From positions 372,001 to 436,000 of the forward strand of contig NZ_PIPZ01000002.1 in NCBI RefSeq assembly GCF_003987045.1: 64,000 bases of DNA, in the 5' to 3' direction. Made by a program: the position numbers and the translations under genes. How positions within the stretch are numbered: the first letter of the stretch is position 1; the number at the start of each line of letters is the position of its first letter. This document shows, in pieces, positions 10,217 through 18,985 of this stretch. Source of the stretch: Pseudidiomarina marina (lineage in GTDB: Bacteria > Pseudomonadota > Gammaproteobacteria > Enterobacterales > Alteromonadaceae). The notes beneath the pieces are model-generated. The model did not search any database. It saw nothing but the letters and a program-made list of their open reading frames with translations, and was not told the origin of the DNA.

Positions 10217-11218
10217 ATGGATTATGCACTCATTTGGGCAGCTCTTATTGCCATTGCTGTGTTCGCGTATGTCGCACTCGATGGCTTCGATTTAGGCATG
10301 GGGATTTTATTCCCCTGGGTGCCTGAAGAAAAATATCGTGACCGTATGGTGAACAGCGTTGCTCCTGTATGGGATGGCAATGAAACCTGGTTAGTACTTG
10401 GCGGTGGCGGCTTACTTGCCGTTTTCCCCTTAGCCTACTCGGTATTAATGCCCGCGCTCTACATGCCCGTGATTGCGATGTTATTGGGGCTGATTTTCCG
10501 CGGCGTAGCATTTGAGTTCCGCTTTAAGAGTAAAGCCAACAAACATTGGTGGGACCGCGCCTTCATGCTCGGCTCTATGGTGGCGGCGTTAAGCCAAGGC
10601 ATCATGCTTGGTGCCATGTTGCAAGGCATTAAAGTAACCGACCGCGCCTATGCGGGCGGCTGGTTTGACTGGCTCAGCCCGTTCACTATCTTTGCCGGTA
10701 TTGCCGTTTGTGTGGGATACGCCTTGTTGGGCGCAACTTGGTTGGTAATGAAAACCGACGGCCCGCTGCAAGCGCGAGCCTATAACTATGGACGTAACAG
10801 CGCCATCTTGTTAATTCTCGCCATTGCTGCCGTCAGTATTTATCTGGTGTCATCATTTGAAAATGTGGCAGACCGCTGGCTCACTTGGCCGGGTTCAGCA
10901 GCGCTGTGGGTGGTACCATTTGCCTTGGCTGTGATTGGCGGCGGATTACTCAACTCACTCACTAAGCAACAAGAAGGCCGCCCCTATTTATGGGCGCTTG
11001 GCGTATTTCTAATTGCTTTTATTGGGTTTGCCGTAAGTATTTTTCCTTATTTAATTCCATTTCAAATCACGCTCTGGGAAGCTGCAGCGCCGGACAATAG
11101 CTTGGCGTTCTTGTTAGTTGGCGCGGTCATTTTGTTGCCGATTATCTTCGCCTATACCGGCTACACGTACTGGGTATTTCGCGGCAAAGTGAAAGAGGAT
11201 AGTGGCTATCATGACTAA
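10217..11218 (+). CDS. cydB: cytochrome bd-type quinol oxidase subunit II (CioB/CydB)
   Basis: 333 residues, about eight or nine helices. YVALDGFDLGMGILFPW at the N-terminus and PVWDGNETWLVLGGGGL are the family signatures. The length is that of the CioB branch. It forms the heterodimer with subunit I. The stop codon lies inside the following small gene (8-base overlap), which indicates translational coupling. Confidence 0.94.
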   Translation: MDYALIWAALIAIAVFAYVALDGFDLGMGILFPWVPEEKYRDRMVNSVAPVWDGNETWLVLGGGGLLAVFPLAYSVLMPALYMPVIAMLLGLIFRGVAFEFRFKSKANKHWWDRAFMLGSMVAALSQGIMLGAMLQGIKVTDRAYAGGWFDWLSPFTIFAGIAVCVGYALLGATWLVMKTDGPLQARAYNYGRNSAILLILAIAAVSIYLVSSFENVADRWLTWPGSAALWVVPFALAVIGGGLLNSLTKQQEGRPYLWALGVFLIAFIGFAVSIFPYLIPFQITLWEAAAPDNSLAFLLVGAVILLPIIFAYTGYTYWVFRGKVKEDSGYHD

Positions 11219-11318
11219 ACCAACTTGGCAGCGCTGGCTATGGTTTGTTGGTATATGGGCCGCCGGAGTGATTACCATCACCCTGGTCGGCCTGATTATT
11301 CGAGCGGTGTTACTTTAG
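11211..11318 (+). CDS. DUF2474 small membrane protein, bd-oxidase accessory subunit candidate
   Basis: A 35-codon gene starting ATGACTAAACC inside the end of cydB and ending TAG. The product has a Trp-rich amphipathic start (TWQRWLWFVGIW) and a single membrane helix ending IIRAVLL. This is the layout of DUF2474 proteins, which sit directly downstream of CioAB-type oxidases. By analogy with CydX in E. coli it may stabilise the oxidase; that is inference. The stop overlaps the convergent M17 peptidase stop in the shared tetranucleotide TTAG. Confidence 0.8.
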   Translation: MTKPTWQRWLWFVGIWAAGVITITLVGLIIRAVLL

Positions 11319-12844
11319 TTTGCTTGGTTTGAGTACAGCTTCACCCACTCGGTGAGTAAGCGAACGCCGTAACCGTTACCGCCAGCTGGGTGAATACCGC
11401 TCGCGCCAGCATTGTAAGCATTACCTGCCATGTCGATGTGAATCCATGGGGTGTCTTTTGCAAAATGCTGCAAAAACACGGCTCCAGCTTGCGCACCCGG
11501 TGAGCCGACGTTTTTAATATCCGCCAAGGTGCTGCTAATAATACCCGGATATGGACCTAACGGTAGTTGCCACACCAACTCGTCGGTTGCTTCACCCGCT
11601 TGCTTCATTGTTGCAAGCAAATCGTCGTGCTCAGTGAAAACAGCTGAGTAAGCTGTGCCCAAGGCACCTACTTTTGAACCGGTTAGCGTTGCAATGTCAG
11701 CAATGGCGCGTGGTTTGAATTTGTCGCGAGCGTACCAGATGCCATCAGCAAGAATCAGACGACCTTCTGCATCAGTGTTCGCCACTTCAACTTTGGTGCC
11801 ATCGCCAGCAGTGACCACATCACCTGGCAACAACGCTGAGCCTGAAATTAAGTTATGCGACAACGGTACAACGGCAACAACATTCACTGGCGCTTTTTGG
11901 CCAGCTAATGCCATTACTGCGCCCAACACCGCACCGCCACCCGCTTTGTCTGTCTGCATGCGCAGAATAGAGCTTGATGACGTTTTAAGATTATACCCAC
12001 CAGTATCAAACGTATTGCCTTTACCAACCAATGCTATCGGCTGATCGTTGCTACCTTCCCAGTGCGCCGCCAGTAAATAAGCCTTGTGTTCACTGCCTTT
12101 ACTTACGCCGTATAGCGCACCCATGCCGGCTTTGCGCACTTGCTCAGGGTTCAACACGGTCACTTTAATGCCAAGCGGCTTCAGTGCCTTCGAAGCCATT
12201 TCTGCAATGGCCTGGGGATAGCCGTCACCACCAGGTAAATTAATAATGTCGCGCGATAAGAAAACACCCTTAGCAATGGCTTGGAATTCAGCATAATGTT
12301 GCTGTGCCTCTGAATCGTCGGCCACTTGCCAGTGATAGGCAACTGTTTCGCGATCTTTTGCATCGCTCTTGTAGCGATCAAAACGGTAATTCTTTAAATC
12401 CATACCATGCGCAATGGCAGCAACAGCCGCAGCGTCATTGATAAGGCTAGCGTTTAAAACCACGGCGCTATCACTTGGTAATGAGCTCAAGAGTTTTGCG
12501 CCGACTTGTTCAGCTTTCACACGATTAAACGCCTCAGCCGCGCCAACACCCACAACAACTAAACGTTCTGCAGTTAAACCTGTAGGCGCCAATACTTCAA
12601 CCATTTGACCATGTTTTCCCGCGAACTCTTTCGCGTTTAACGCTGTGGTTACCATGGTTTGCGTTGCACTTGACCACGACTCTAGCGCCACGGTCTGATC
12701 TTCGGCGGCAAATACAACCATCACCTTGCTATCATTGTTCGCCGCTTCGCTGAACTTATGTTCTATTAAAAACTGCGAAGCAAACGCCTGTACTGACAAC
12801 ATCAAGGCTGCAAGTATCGCAACAACTTTCATTGCTTTCATCAT
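11315..12844 (-). CDS. secreted M17 leucyl aminopeptidase
   Basis: 509 residues. A signal peptide (MKVVAILAALMLSVQAFASQ) is followed by the M17 N-domain and the catalytic domain with the two-zinc signature NTDAEGRLILADG; IALVGKGNTFDTGG and the lysine-containing LRMQTDKAGGG also fit. Most bacterial PepA proteins are cytoplasmic, so the export signal is notable; it makes this a periplasmic or extracellular exopeptidase releasing N-terminal residues. Two Met codons in a row (12844 and 12841) leave the start uncertain by one codon. Confidence 0.92.
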   Translation of the reverse strand: MMKAMKVVAILAALMLSVQAFASQFLIEHKFSEAANNDSKVMVVFAAEDQTVALESWSSATQTMVTTALNAKEFAGKHGQMVEVLAPTGLTAERLVVVGVGAAEAFNRVKAEQVGAKLLSSLPSDSAVVLNASLINDAAAVAAIAHGMDLKNYRFDRYKSDAKDRETVAYHWQVADDSEAQQHYAEFQAIAKGVFLSRDIINLPGGDGYPQAIAEMASKALKPLGIKVTVLNPEQVRKAGMGALYGVSKGSEHKAYLLAAHWEGSNDQPIALVGKGNTFDTGGYNLKTSSSSILRMQTDKAGGGAVLGAVMALAGQKAPVNVVAVVPLSHNLISGSALLPGDVVTAGDGTKVEVANTDAEGRLILADGIWYARDKFKPRAIADIATLTGSKVGALGTAYSAVFTEHDDLLATMKQAGEATDELVWQLPLGPYPGIISSTLADIKNVGSPGAQAGAVFLQHFAKDTPWIHIDMAGNAYNAGASGIHPAGGNGYGVRLLTEWVKLYSNQAN

Positions 12845-12983
12845 TCTTCCTCGTTAAGAAATATATCGTTATGTAGTTTATCCTAACCGTTTCGGTTCAC
12901 TAGTCTATTCGGGCAAGTTGCCTAAACTCTGCGATGAGGTTAGATTGGCAAGCAACAAATAGAACAAAAATTAGGACACCATC

Positions 12984-14528
12984 ATGACGTTATCTTTCAA
13001 ACCTATAGCCAGTTTCGTGTGCGGTGCATTGCTCTTTTCAACCGCGCCAGCGTTCGGTCAATCTGCCGATGAAATTCGCGCAATCGCCGAAGAGGCGTTA
13101 AGCGCATTTAACATTCCTGGGCTTGCCGTGGTTGCGGTGAAAGATAACGAGGTGGTGTTAGCTGAAGGGTTCGGGATACGTGATATTGGTAAAGGCGAAC
13201 CGGTAACTGCCGACACCCTATTTGGCGTTGCCTCACATACCAAAGCGTTTACGGCAGCGGCGCTTGCCACACTCGTTGAGCAAAAGAAACTTCGTTGGGA
13301 CGATAAAGTCATTCAGTATATTCCGGAATTTCGCCTGTCAGACCCTACGATTACCGCCGAGCTGGCCATTCGTGACTTGTTGAGCCATCGTTCAGGCTTA
13401 GGCCTTGGCGCAGGCGATTTGATGATTTGGCCAAATACCGACAAATCCACCGCCGACATTCTGGCTGGGCTTGCGCACGTACCATTTGCTTCTGGGCTGC
13501 GTGAGCGGTTCGCCTACAACAACTTAATGTTTGTTACCGCCGGTGAAGTGATCGCACGCGCAAGTGGCATGTCATATAACGATTATGTGCGAGAAACGCT
13601 ACTTGAACCGTTGGGCATGACTGACACCGTACTTGGTTATTCGAATATACCGTCAGACGTTTCTAATGTCGCCGTCGGCACCATTGAAATGAATGACGAC
13701 TTACACCGCTTCCCGCTGGATTATCTGGAAGATTTTGCAGCAGCAGGCGCTATGGCAAGCAACGCCAATGACTTCGCAAAATGGCTTCTAGCGCAGGTCG
13801 CTCAAGGTTCTAATTCTTCAGGTTCATCAGTATTCAGTGCGGATTCGCAACGTGCCATGTGGCAGGTTGTGACGCCACTGTCGGTAAGCGCTAGCGCTGC
13901 AGAGAACGGCACCCATTACCGTGGCTACGGCCTTGGTTGGTTCGTGAAAAACGAGCATGGCGTGAAGCACGTTTACCATAGCGGTGGCATTTTAGGCATG
14001 CTCTCGCTCACTACTATCATTCCAGAGCGCAATTTCGCCATTACCGTGATGAGCAACCAACAAGCCTTCGGTGCGTTAACAGCTATCACTCAAGAAGCGC
14101 TGGAAGATTTATTAGAACTGCCAGATCGTGATTGGGTGGCGGAAGAAAGTGAAAAATACCGAGAGTTTATGGATTCGAAAGCCGAATTTAAAATGCCAAC
14201 ACCTGATGTTGTGCGCGAAGCGTTGCCGTTGACGCGTTACGTGGGCAGCTACGTTGATGCTTGGTACGGTGCGGTAGATATTGGCATGGCAGACAAGAAG
14301 TTACGCATTAACTTTACCCACACGCCAATGCTCAAAGGAACGCTAGAGCACTACAACGGCGATACTTTTGTGGTGCGCTGGGACGAACCATTGTTAGAAG
14401 CCGATGCCTATATAGATTTCGAAGTGAATCGCTCGAACGAGGTCACCGGTGCCAAAATGGAAGCCGTTGCGCCATTTACCGATTTCAGCTTCGATTTTCA
14501 TAATTTAGAGTTAAAACGCCAACCTTAG
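12984..14528 (+). CDS. secreted serine hydrolase, beta-lactamase/class C fold with DUF3471-like C-terminus
   Basis: 514 residues. A signal peptide (ends APAFGQS) precedes the penicillin-binding fold. The SxxK motif is S84-H-T-K87, the tyrosine motif is Y178-N-N, and the third motif is HSGG near residue 334. A beta-rich C-terminal domain from about residue 400 resembles DUF3471. Members hydrolyse esters, D-amino-acid peptides or related substrates; true beta-lactamase activity cannot be claimed. The final codons and stop form the arm of a hairpin (14515-14536). Confidence 0.9.
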   Translation: MTLSFKPIASFVCGALLFSTAPAFGQSADEIRAIAEEALSAFNIPGLAVVAVKDNEVVLAEGFGIRDIGKGEPVTADTLFGVASHTKAFTAAALATLVEQKKLRWDDKVIQYIPEFRLSDPTITAELAIRDLLSHRSGLGLGAGDLMIWPNTDKSTADILAGLAHVPFASGLRERFAYNNLMFVTAGEVIARASGMSYNDYVRETLLEPLGMTDTVLGYSNIPSDVSNVAVGTIEMNDDLHRFPLDYLEDFAAAGAMASNANDFAKWLLAQVAQGSNSSGSSVFSADSQRAMWQVVTPLSVSASAAENGTHYRGYGLGWFVKNEHGVKHVYHSGGILGMLSLTTIIPERNFAITVMSNQQAFGALTAITQEALEDLLELPDRDWVAEESEKYREFMDSKAEFKMPTPDVVREALPLTRYVGSYVDAWYGAVDIGMADKKLRINFTHTPMLKGTLEHYNGDTFVVRWDEPLLEADAYIDFEVNRSNEVTGAKMEAVAPFTDFSFDFHNLELKRQP

Positions 14529-14536
14529 TTGGCGTT
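14515..14536 (+). terminator. hairpin at the end of the serine hydrolase gene
   Basis: AACGCCAAC and GTTGGCGTT form a perfect 9-bp stem with a 4-base loop that includes the stop codon. The T-run after it is short (TTATT), so it is a weaker terminator candidate. Confidence 0.5.
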
Positions 14537-14628
14537 ATTCCGGCTGGACAGCAACGCCGACGGTCACTATAATGCCGGCTCATTTCGATTCCTTAGTGAA
14601 TCACCTGTATGCACTCAGCAAATACAAG

Positions 14629-14705
14629 CCGCCCGTAGCTCAGCTGGATAGAGCGCACCCCTCCGGAGGGTGAGGTCAGAGGTTCGAATCCTCTCGGGCG
14701 GGCCA
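14629..14705 (+). tRNA. tRNA-Arg (anticodon CCG)
   Basis: 77 nt with encoded CCA. Acceptor CCGCCCG/CGGGCGG, discriminator G, D-stem GCTC/GAGC, anticodon stem CACCC/GGGTG with loop CTCCGGA (anticodon 14663-14665), T-stem AGAGG/CCTCT with loop TTCGAAT. All stems pair perfectly. It reads CGG codons. It marks the left border of the Rhs/Fic island. Confidence 0.97.
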
Positions 14706-15154
14706 TTGATAAACTCTCATTTAGGAAATATTTAAATGAGGTTTCTCTAGTTCTAAAGTTCTACCGCCAAATAACGATTCCTTGAAACAAATTCACGAAA
14801 TGCTTTCTCTACACGAATGCGATTACAACTAATGTTGACACATCCTTTCGCTAGGGGATTCATGATCGTTTAACTACCGATAATGCCAATTATCGGCAGT
14901 AACGATTGCTAATCGATAGTTTCAATTCTAAATCTATGCGCCGTGTTTAATTGAAAACGTCCCTAATGACTTGACCAAACCGATAAGTGACAATCCTGTT
15001 TTTTTCTTGACAGCTACGATATGCCTTTATCAAGTTTTTAAAATGAAAAGTGTCTGCAAACCTAAGGCCGTATCAATTTTAGTTTAAAAGAAATTCTACG
15101 AGTGAGCTGTATTATTTTACGGGGTAGTTACAGGGTATTTACAAAAGGCTTACA
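14706..15154. other. 449-bp non-coding stretch downstream of tRNA-Arg
   Basis: No convincing gene. Two hairpins stand out. CTCATTTA/TAAATGAG at 14716-14740 lies just behind the tRNA and may end its transcript. CCGATAAT-GCCA-ATTATCGG at 14877-14896 is a perfect 8-bp stem. The stretch is visibly AT-rich compared with the genes to its left, in keeping with island DNA. Confidence 0.6.
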
Positions 15155-15373
15155 TCACTCCAACCCTAGCAATAGTTTTGCTTCTTGGGTGGCTGAATCT
15201 GCGTCACCAAACAATCCAGCAGGATCTGGTGTTACTCGCACCTCATAATACACCTCTTCTTCAAAGTCATACTTCTGAACATATTTATGAAGTACATATG
15301 CTCCTTCTTTTGACTGGTGTATTTCAACACTTTCTTTGCCATCTTCTGTTGAGATACGTTTAATTTTTGTCAT
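15155..15373 (-). CDS. small protein, candidate immunity protein for the upstream Rhs toxin
   Basis: 72 residues, no signal peptide, acidic, no family recognised. It starts 13 bases after the Rhs gene stop on the same strand, exactly where a cognate immunity gene normally lies. Sequence features: a beta-rich first half (ESVEIHQSKEGAYVLHKYVQ) and an acidic helix at the end. The immunity role is inference from position alone. Confidence 0.6.
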   Translation of the reverse strand: MTKIKRISTEDGKESVEIHQSKEGAYVLHKYVQKYDFEEEVYYEVRVTPDPAGLFGDADSATQEAKLLLGLE

Positions 15374-15386
15374 AACTCTTCACTCA

Positions 15387-16796
15387 CTAATTATTTTCAT
15401 CAATTATTGACTTAGGCTCAATAACTTTATTACTAGAGGCATCTCTAAAAGCATGGGTTTGCACTTGAGAACCGTCTTTTGCGGTATGTGCAGAAGAACT
15501 AACTTTCTGTACATTTACGGCATCAACGCCATGTTGTTCAGCGATACGATTTGCCTGCTTAGCAGGTTGACTGATTACGGTGCCTCCTCCCTCAGCAAGC
15601 TCTGTTAACTGGGATTCAGACGCTAATTGTTTTTCTAGTTTGACACCTTGAACAGCAGATTCAGCTCCACTGGCAACCTTAGCACCTTTATAGGCTTTAT
15701 AGGCTGAATGAGCAAGCTTTCCGACTCCTCCAGTAGCGGCTGTTATAAGTCCGCCCACAGCAAGAGACTTGGCTGCTGCACCAGCACCTTCATTCTGATA
15801 AGTTTGATAAGTATCATAAGCGGTGATCGCAGCTCCAACAGCAGCGATTGCTAGGAAAACAAATTCCCCATCAGGGTCAGTGTATTTATATGGATTATTA
15901 TTGGCATAAGCATAGCGGTTAAAACCATGTGCAATGCTGTTACCACGCTGTATATGCCCTAAAGCATCAACCGGATCATTACTGTAGAACCGACCTATGA
16001 CTGGATCATAGTATCGTGCCTGCATATACGTCAGCGCAAGGTCATCGTCTTCCAAATGACCTGTGTAGCCGAGACCATCCGCCTGCTGTGGCGCATCGTT
16101 ATGGCGCGCTACTAGTTGCGAGCCTAAATGGTAATACTCAATGTAATTGCCATTCCTGTAGGTCGCCAGTAACGTCCCTTGTTGGTTATACAGGCTGTAG
16201 GTCTTAATTCCACCCGAGGTTTTCGACACGCGTCGACCATGACCATCATATTGATAGGTGATACCATCAGAGCTGATTAAACGGTTAGCCCGATTATAGT
16301 TAAAACTACGCGTTCCATTTGAAGTCACACTGCCACGGCTGTCATAGCTAAAGGTTCGCGAAACTGCACCTGACACACTAGCCAATCGATTCGAGCTATT
16401 GTAGTGGTAATTGATATTCTCGTTCCCCACCGTCTTACTGATGATGTTGCCAAGCGCATCATAACTAAAATAACCTCTACCCCATGCACCATCGGCACTT
16501 GTCAATCTATCAAGACGGTCGTAGCCGAGCGTCAGAGTGTTGACAGGCATTAGAATGTCTGTGACTGCCAGTAAATTGCTATTCAGATCGTAGTGGTAAG
16601 TATGCTCAAAAAGTGCCGTACTATTGCTGATCGACCGCAGGTCAGGACGAAACTTTGCGTCCAAGCTCTGGTTAAACAACAACCCGTTTCCGTATTCAAA
16701 CTCGAGTAATTGACCCGTTACAGTCTCGAAATGAGCCGTGTCGATAAAACAATAAATAATCGACAAATAAACTTGTCGTGTCGATCGAATCGACAT
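15387..16796 (-). CDS. truncated Rhs protein with C-terminal polymorphic toxin domain
   Basis: 469 residues, whereas full Rhs proteins usually exceed 1000. YD repeats are visible (YHYDLNSNLLAVTD, FSYDSRGSVTSNGTRSFNY). The RHS core motif ARYYDPVIGRFYSNDPVDA ends at about residue 275, and a further conserved block ends NNNPYKYTDPDGE. After that comes a variable tail: a hydrophobic Ala/Gly-rich segment, then a domain with VSSSAHTAKDG and THAFRDASSNKV. The tail is probably the toxin; I do not recognise its activity. The first 20-25 residues are not Rhs-like and lie in the promoter region of the divergent fic gene, so the gene looks 5'-truncated and may be silent. Confidence 0.85.
   Translation of the reverse strand: MSIRSTRQVYLSIIYCFIDTAHFETVTGQLLEFEYGNGLLFNQSLDAKFRPDLRSISNSTALFEHTYHYDLNSNLLAVTDILMPVNTLTLGYDRLDRLTSADGAWGRGYFSYDALGNIISKTVGNENINYHYNSSNRLASVSGAVSRTFSYDSRGSVTSNGTRSFNYNRANRLISSDGITYQYDGHGRRVSKTSGGIKTYSLYNQQGTLLATYRNGNYIEYYHLGSQLVARHNDAPQQADGLGYTGHLEDDDLALTYMQARYYDPVIGRFYSNDPVDALGHIQRGNSIAHGFNRYAYANNNPYKYTDPDGEFVFLAIAAVGAAITAYDTYQTYQNEGAGAAAKSLAVGGLITAATGGVGKLAHSAYKAYKGAKVASGAESAVQGVKLEKQLASESQLTELAEGGGTVISQPAKQANRIAEQHGVDAVNVQKVSSSAHTAKDGSQVQTHAFRDASSNKVIEPKSIIDENN
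16003..16292. repeat. Rhs core repeat, copy 1
   Basis: This 290-bp stretch is nearly identical to 20058-20347 in the same orientation; I count about seven mismatches. It encodes the Rhs core through the conserved RYYDP region. Homology stops sharply on both sides, with unrelated toxin tails downstream in the coding direction. Confidence 0.9.
16779..16795. promoter_or_regulatory. palindrome in the rhs/fic divergent region
   Basis: TGTCGAT-CGA-ATCGACA is a perfect 7-bp inverted repeat. Further TGTCG/CGACA copies lie nearby (16741-16778). It lies about 50 bases upstream of the fic start and covers the first codons of the truncated rhs frame. A transcription-factor operator is plausible but untested. 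Confidence 0.4.
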
Positions 16797-16845
16797 ACAC
16801 TTAGGTTAATTTGATAATGTGTCGAAATTACATGGATATTTAAAC

Positions 16846-17928
16846 ATGACGTGGCAAGCTAACCAACCTTACAACGATTTGCCGAGGTTACCTCCCAAAT
16901 TAGAACTCATCGAAACGCGCGATGTATTGAAAGCATGCATCTCTGCGCGCGCTGCGCTTGCCGAGTTGAAACAAGCTGGTGCGCTACTCCCTAATCAAAG
17001 TATGCTGATCAATTTGCTTCCTCTTTTAGAAGCAAAAGACAGTTCGAAAATTGAAAATATCGTCACCACAACGGATCAGCTATTTCGATATGCACAACAA
17101 GACAGCGGTGCTGATCATGCAACCAAAGAAGCGCTTCGTTATCGCACCGCACTCTATCAAGGTTTCTTACAGTTAGAACGCAAACCTCTATGTACGACAA
17201 CAGCCATTGAAGTATGTAGTACATTGAAGAACACTGCGATGGAATTACGGAAGCTAGCTGGCACCATTATTGGTAATCAAACAACAAATGAAGTGATTTA
17301 TACACCACCGGTGGGCGAACAGATTATTCGCGATTTACTCAGTAACTGGGAACAGTTTCTGCACGATACCGATACTATCGATCCGCTGATAAAAATGGCG
17401 GTGAGCCACTATCAATTTGAAGCAATTCATCCATTTTATGATGGCAACGGGCGTACTGGCAGAATTTTAAATGTTCTTTATTTGATTGAGCAGAAGCTCC
17501 TAACACTGCCGATTTTATACCTCAGCCGGTACATTGTTGCGCACAAGCAAGATTACTATCGATTACTGAATCAAGTAACTCAGAAACAAAACTGGGAAGA
17601 CTGGCTGGTATTCATGTTGCGTGGTGTTGAGCAAACGTCGCTTTGGACTTGTGAGAAGATCGCCGCTATTCGAGCGTTAATGGAGCAGACTACAAACAGG
17701 ATTCGCGAGCAATTACCGAAAATATACAGCTATGAGCTTGTTCAAGTGATTTTTGAGCAGCCTTATTGTCGCATTAGTAATTTAGTGGAACGCGATATCG
17801 CCAAGCGTCAAACCGCTTCTGTTTACCTTAAACAGCTCGTTGAAATTGGCATATTAGAAGAGACAACTTCAGGTAAAGAAAAGCTATTTGTGAATCCTCG
17901 CCTGATGAAACTCATGACATCAGCTTAA
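16846..17928 (+). CDS. Fic family AMPylase, class II (SoFic-like)
   Basis: 360 residues from the ATG at 16846; a frame-matched ATG at 16819 adds nine residues, but the Shewanella SoFic family begins at MTWQ-like residues. The N-terminal Fic_N domain carries the self-inhibitory motif S66-S-K-I-E70-N. The active site is HPFYDGNGRTGR with His195. A winged-helix-like C-terminus follows (SNLVERDIAKRQTASVYLKQ). Family activity: transfers AMP from ATP to Ser/Thr/Tyr of target proteins, held off by the inhibitory glutamate until oligomer state changes. Because inhibition is built in, no separate antitoxin is expected, and none is adjacent. Confidence 0.93.
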   Translation: MTWQANQPYNDLPRLPPKLELIETRDVLKACISARAALAELKQAGALLPNQSMLINLLPLLEAKDSSKIENIVTTTDQLFRYAQQDSGADHATKEALRYRTALYQGFLQLERKPLCTTTAIEVCSTLKNTAMELRKLAGTIIGNQTTNEVIYTPPVGEQIIRDLLSNWEQFLHDTDTIDPLIKMAVSHYQFEAIHPFYDGNGRTGRILNVLYLIEQKLLTLPILYLSRYIVAHKQDYYRLLNQVTQKQNWEDWLVFMLRGVEQTSLWTCEKIAAIRALMEQTTNRIREQLPKIYSYELVQVIFEQPYCRISNLVERDIAKRQTASVYLKQLVEIGILEETTSGKEKLFVNPRLMKLMTSA

Positions 17929-18021
17929 TCCCTAGCGGTAGTTGAACGATTTCTTAGATGGCATTTTTTCTACCTCTAAACTGAGATTTTAATCATGCCT
18001 GAAAAATGCTCTATCACGATA

Positions 18022-18050
18022 GCAGAGGTCACGGGCTCGATTCCTGTGGG
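18022..18050 (+). other. tRNA-like T-arm fragment (possible recombination scar)
   Basis: Contains GAGGTC followed by ACGGG-CTCGATT-CCTGT, a 5-bp stem (one G-T pair) around a T-loop-like heptamer. No convincing anticodon arm precedes it and no acceptor partner is present. It lies between fic and the 3' end of a convergent lipoprotein gene. It may be coincidental. Confidence 0.3.
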
Positions 18051-18056
18051 AGAGAA

Positions 18057-18752
18057 TCATATTGCTTTACCCTTTCTAATACCTTTGTAAAATATACAAT
18101 CTCGAATCTGAGATTGATCATCAAGAGGTACTAAAGTAATGACATCTACTTTACCTGAGAAATCTGATTGCTCTTCTATCTCTATCTGATAGTAAAAATT
18201 TAAACCCGTACGTTTATTCCAAAGATTCACATAGGGCATCGAGATGATCTGCCATTCGCCGGACAGTTCACCGCCAAAAGTATAAGCAACATTAAAATTG
18301 CCATCCGCTTTTAATATTAGTGATTTCATCGATTCACAATTATCGCTTGAGTATTCACCAATAATTTCCCTCTCGGGCTTTTCACCAACCCCATCATCAA
18401 AAAGGTATACACCTATGTTATCACCACGGTACCAGTGATTTCCCGACTCAACGAATGTAATATCCGTGTTTGAATACCCTAAGCTTGCAAGAATCGGCAT
18501 AATCTGATTATAGTTCTGTTCAACGGTCGCTTTCGAACCGGTTATGATTGTAGATTCATGGATGTTACTAGGCGGTTTTAACGACACTCGATTTACCTTA
18601 AAGCCCTTCTCTTCTAATGCGTTTTTCACCTTTTCAAAGTTGCTTTCTTCAAGCTCATAATCGTTTAAGTAGACTATTGGTACAGCGCAGCCAGCGATAA
18701 AAAACAATGCTGACAAACCTGCCAATAAAATTAACTTATGACGCATTGCCAA
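18057..18752 (-). CDS. hypothetical lipoprotein
   Basis: 231 residues. The lipobox FIAGC puts the acylated Cys at residue 22. The rest is mixed alpha/beta with a segment KVKNALEEKGFKVNRVSLKPPS reminiscent of small ferredoxin-like folds, a central NHWYRGDNIGVYLFDDG, then a beta-rich C-terminal half. No family recognised. It lies inside the island between two tRNA-like fragments; its stop directly abuts one of them. It has its own ribosome site (AAGGAGCC). Confidence 0.75.
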   Translation of the reverse strand: MAMRHKLILLAGLSALFFIAGCAVPIVYLNDYELEESNFEKVKNALEEKGFKVNRVSLKPPSNIHESTIITGSKATVEQNYNQIMPILASLGYSNTDITFVESGNHWYRGDNIGVYLFDDGVGEKPEREIIGEYSSDNCESMKSLILKADGNFNVAYTFGGELSGEWQIISMPYVNLWNKRTGLNFYYQIEIEEQSDFSGKVDVITLVPLDDQSQIRDCIFYKGIRKGKAI

Positions 18753-18943
18753 GGGCTCCTTAAATTCCTTTTTTATTTTCCTGAAATAATATGGCTCACG
18801 TTTATAAAGCGTTACCCCGCAACCATTAATGGTGCGGAATGCTTTATTAGCGTTTAAGTTCCATACGGATGTTTAGCTTGAGAACCAAAACACCGCTTAA
18901 TCCCCTGCTCAATATAGCTTTAACGATTTACCACCGAACCCGT

Positions 18944-18983
18944 GACTGCCCTCCGGAGGCAGAGGCCAGAGGTTCGAATCGTT
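18944..18983 (+). pseudogene. partial tRNA-Arg(CCG) remnant (anticodon arm to T-loop)
   Basis: 18949-18980 matches 14659-14690 of the intact tRNA-Arg with four mismatches. The anticodon arm is complete, with a different but self-consistent stem (CTGCC/GGCAG) and the same CTCCGGA loop. The T-arm runs to TTCGAATC and then diverges, so the T-stem cannot close. No acceptor stem is present. The compensated stem suggests it came from another tRNA-Arg allele, as expected for DNA brought in by site-specific integration at this tRNA. Confidence 0.75.
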
Positions 18984-18985
18984 GT

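Noticed and set aside
12984-14528. Beta-lactamase resistance gene
   Set aside because: The SxxK/YxN/HSGG set is shared by many esterases and peptidases; the DUF3471-like tail points away from true class C beta-lactamases.
14877-14896. 8-bp perfect hairpin in the gap after tRNA-Arg as a small RNA
   Set aside because: There is no promoter or T-run around it that I can support, so I only mention it as a hairpin.
16846-17928. Fic toxin-antitoxin pair
   Set aside because: The inhibitory motif is inside the Fic protein itself (class II), and no small antitoxin gene adjoins it.
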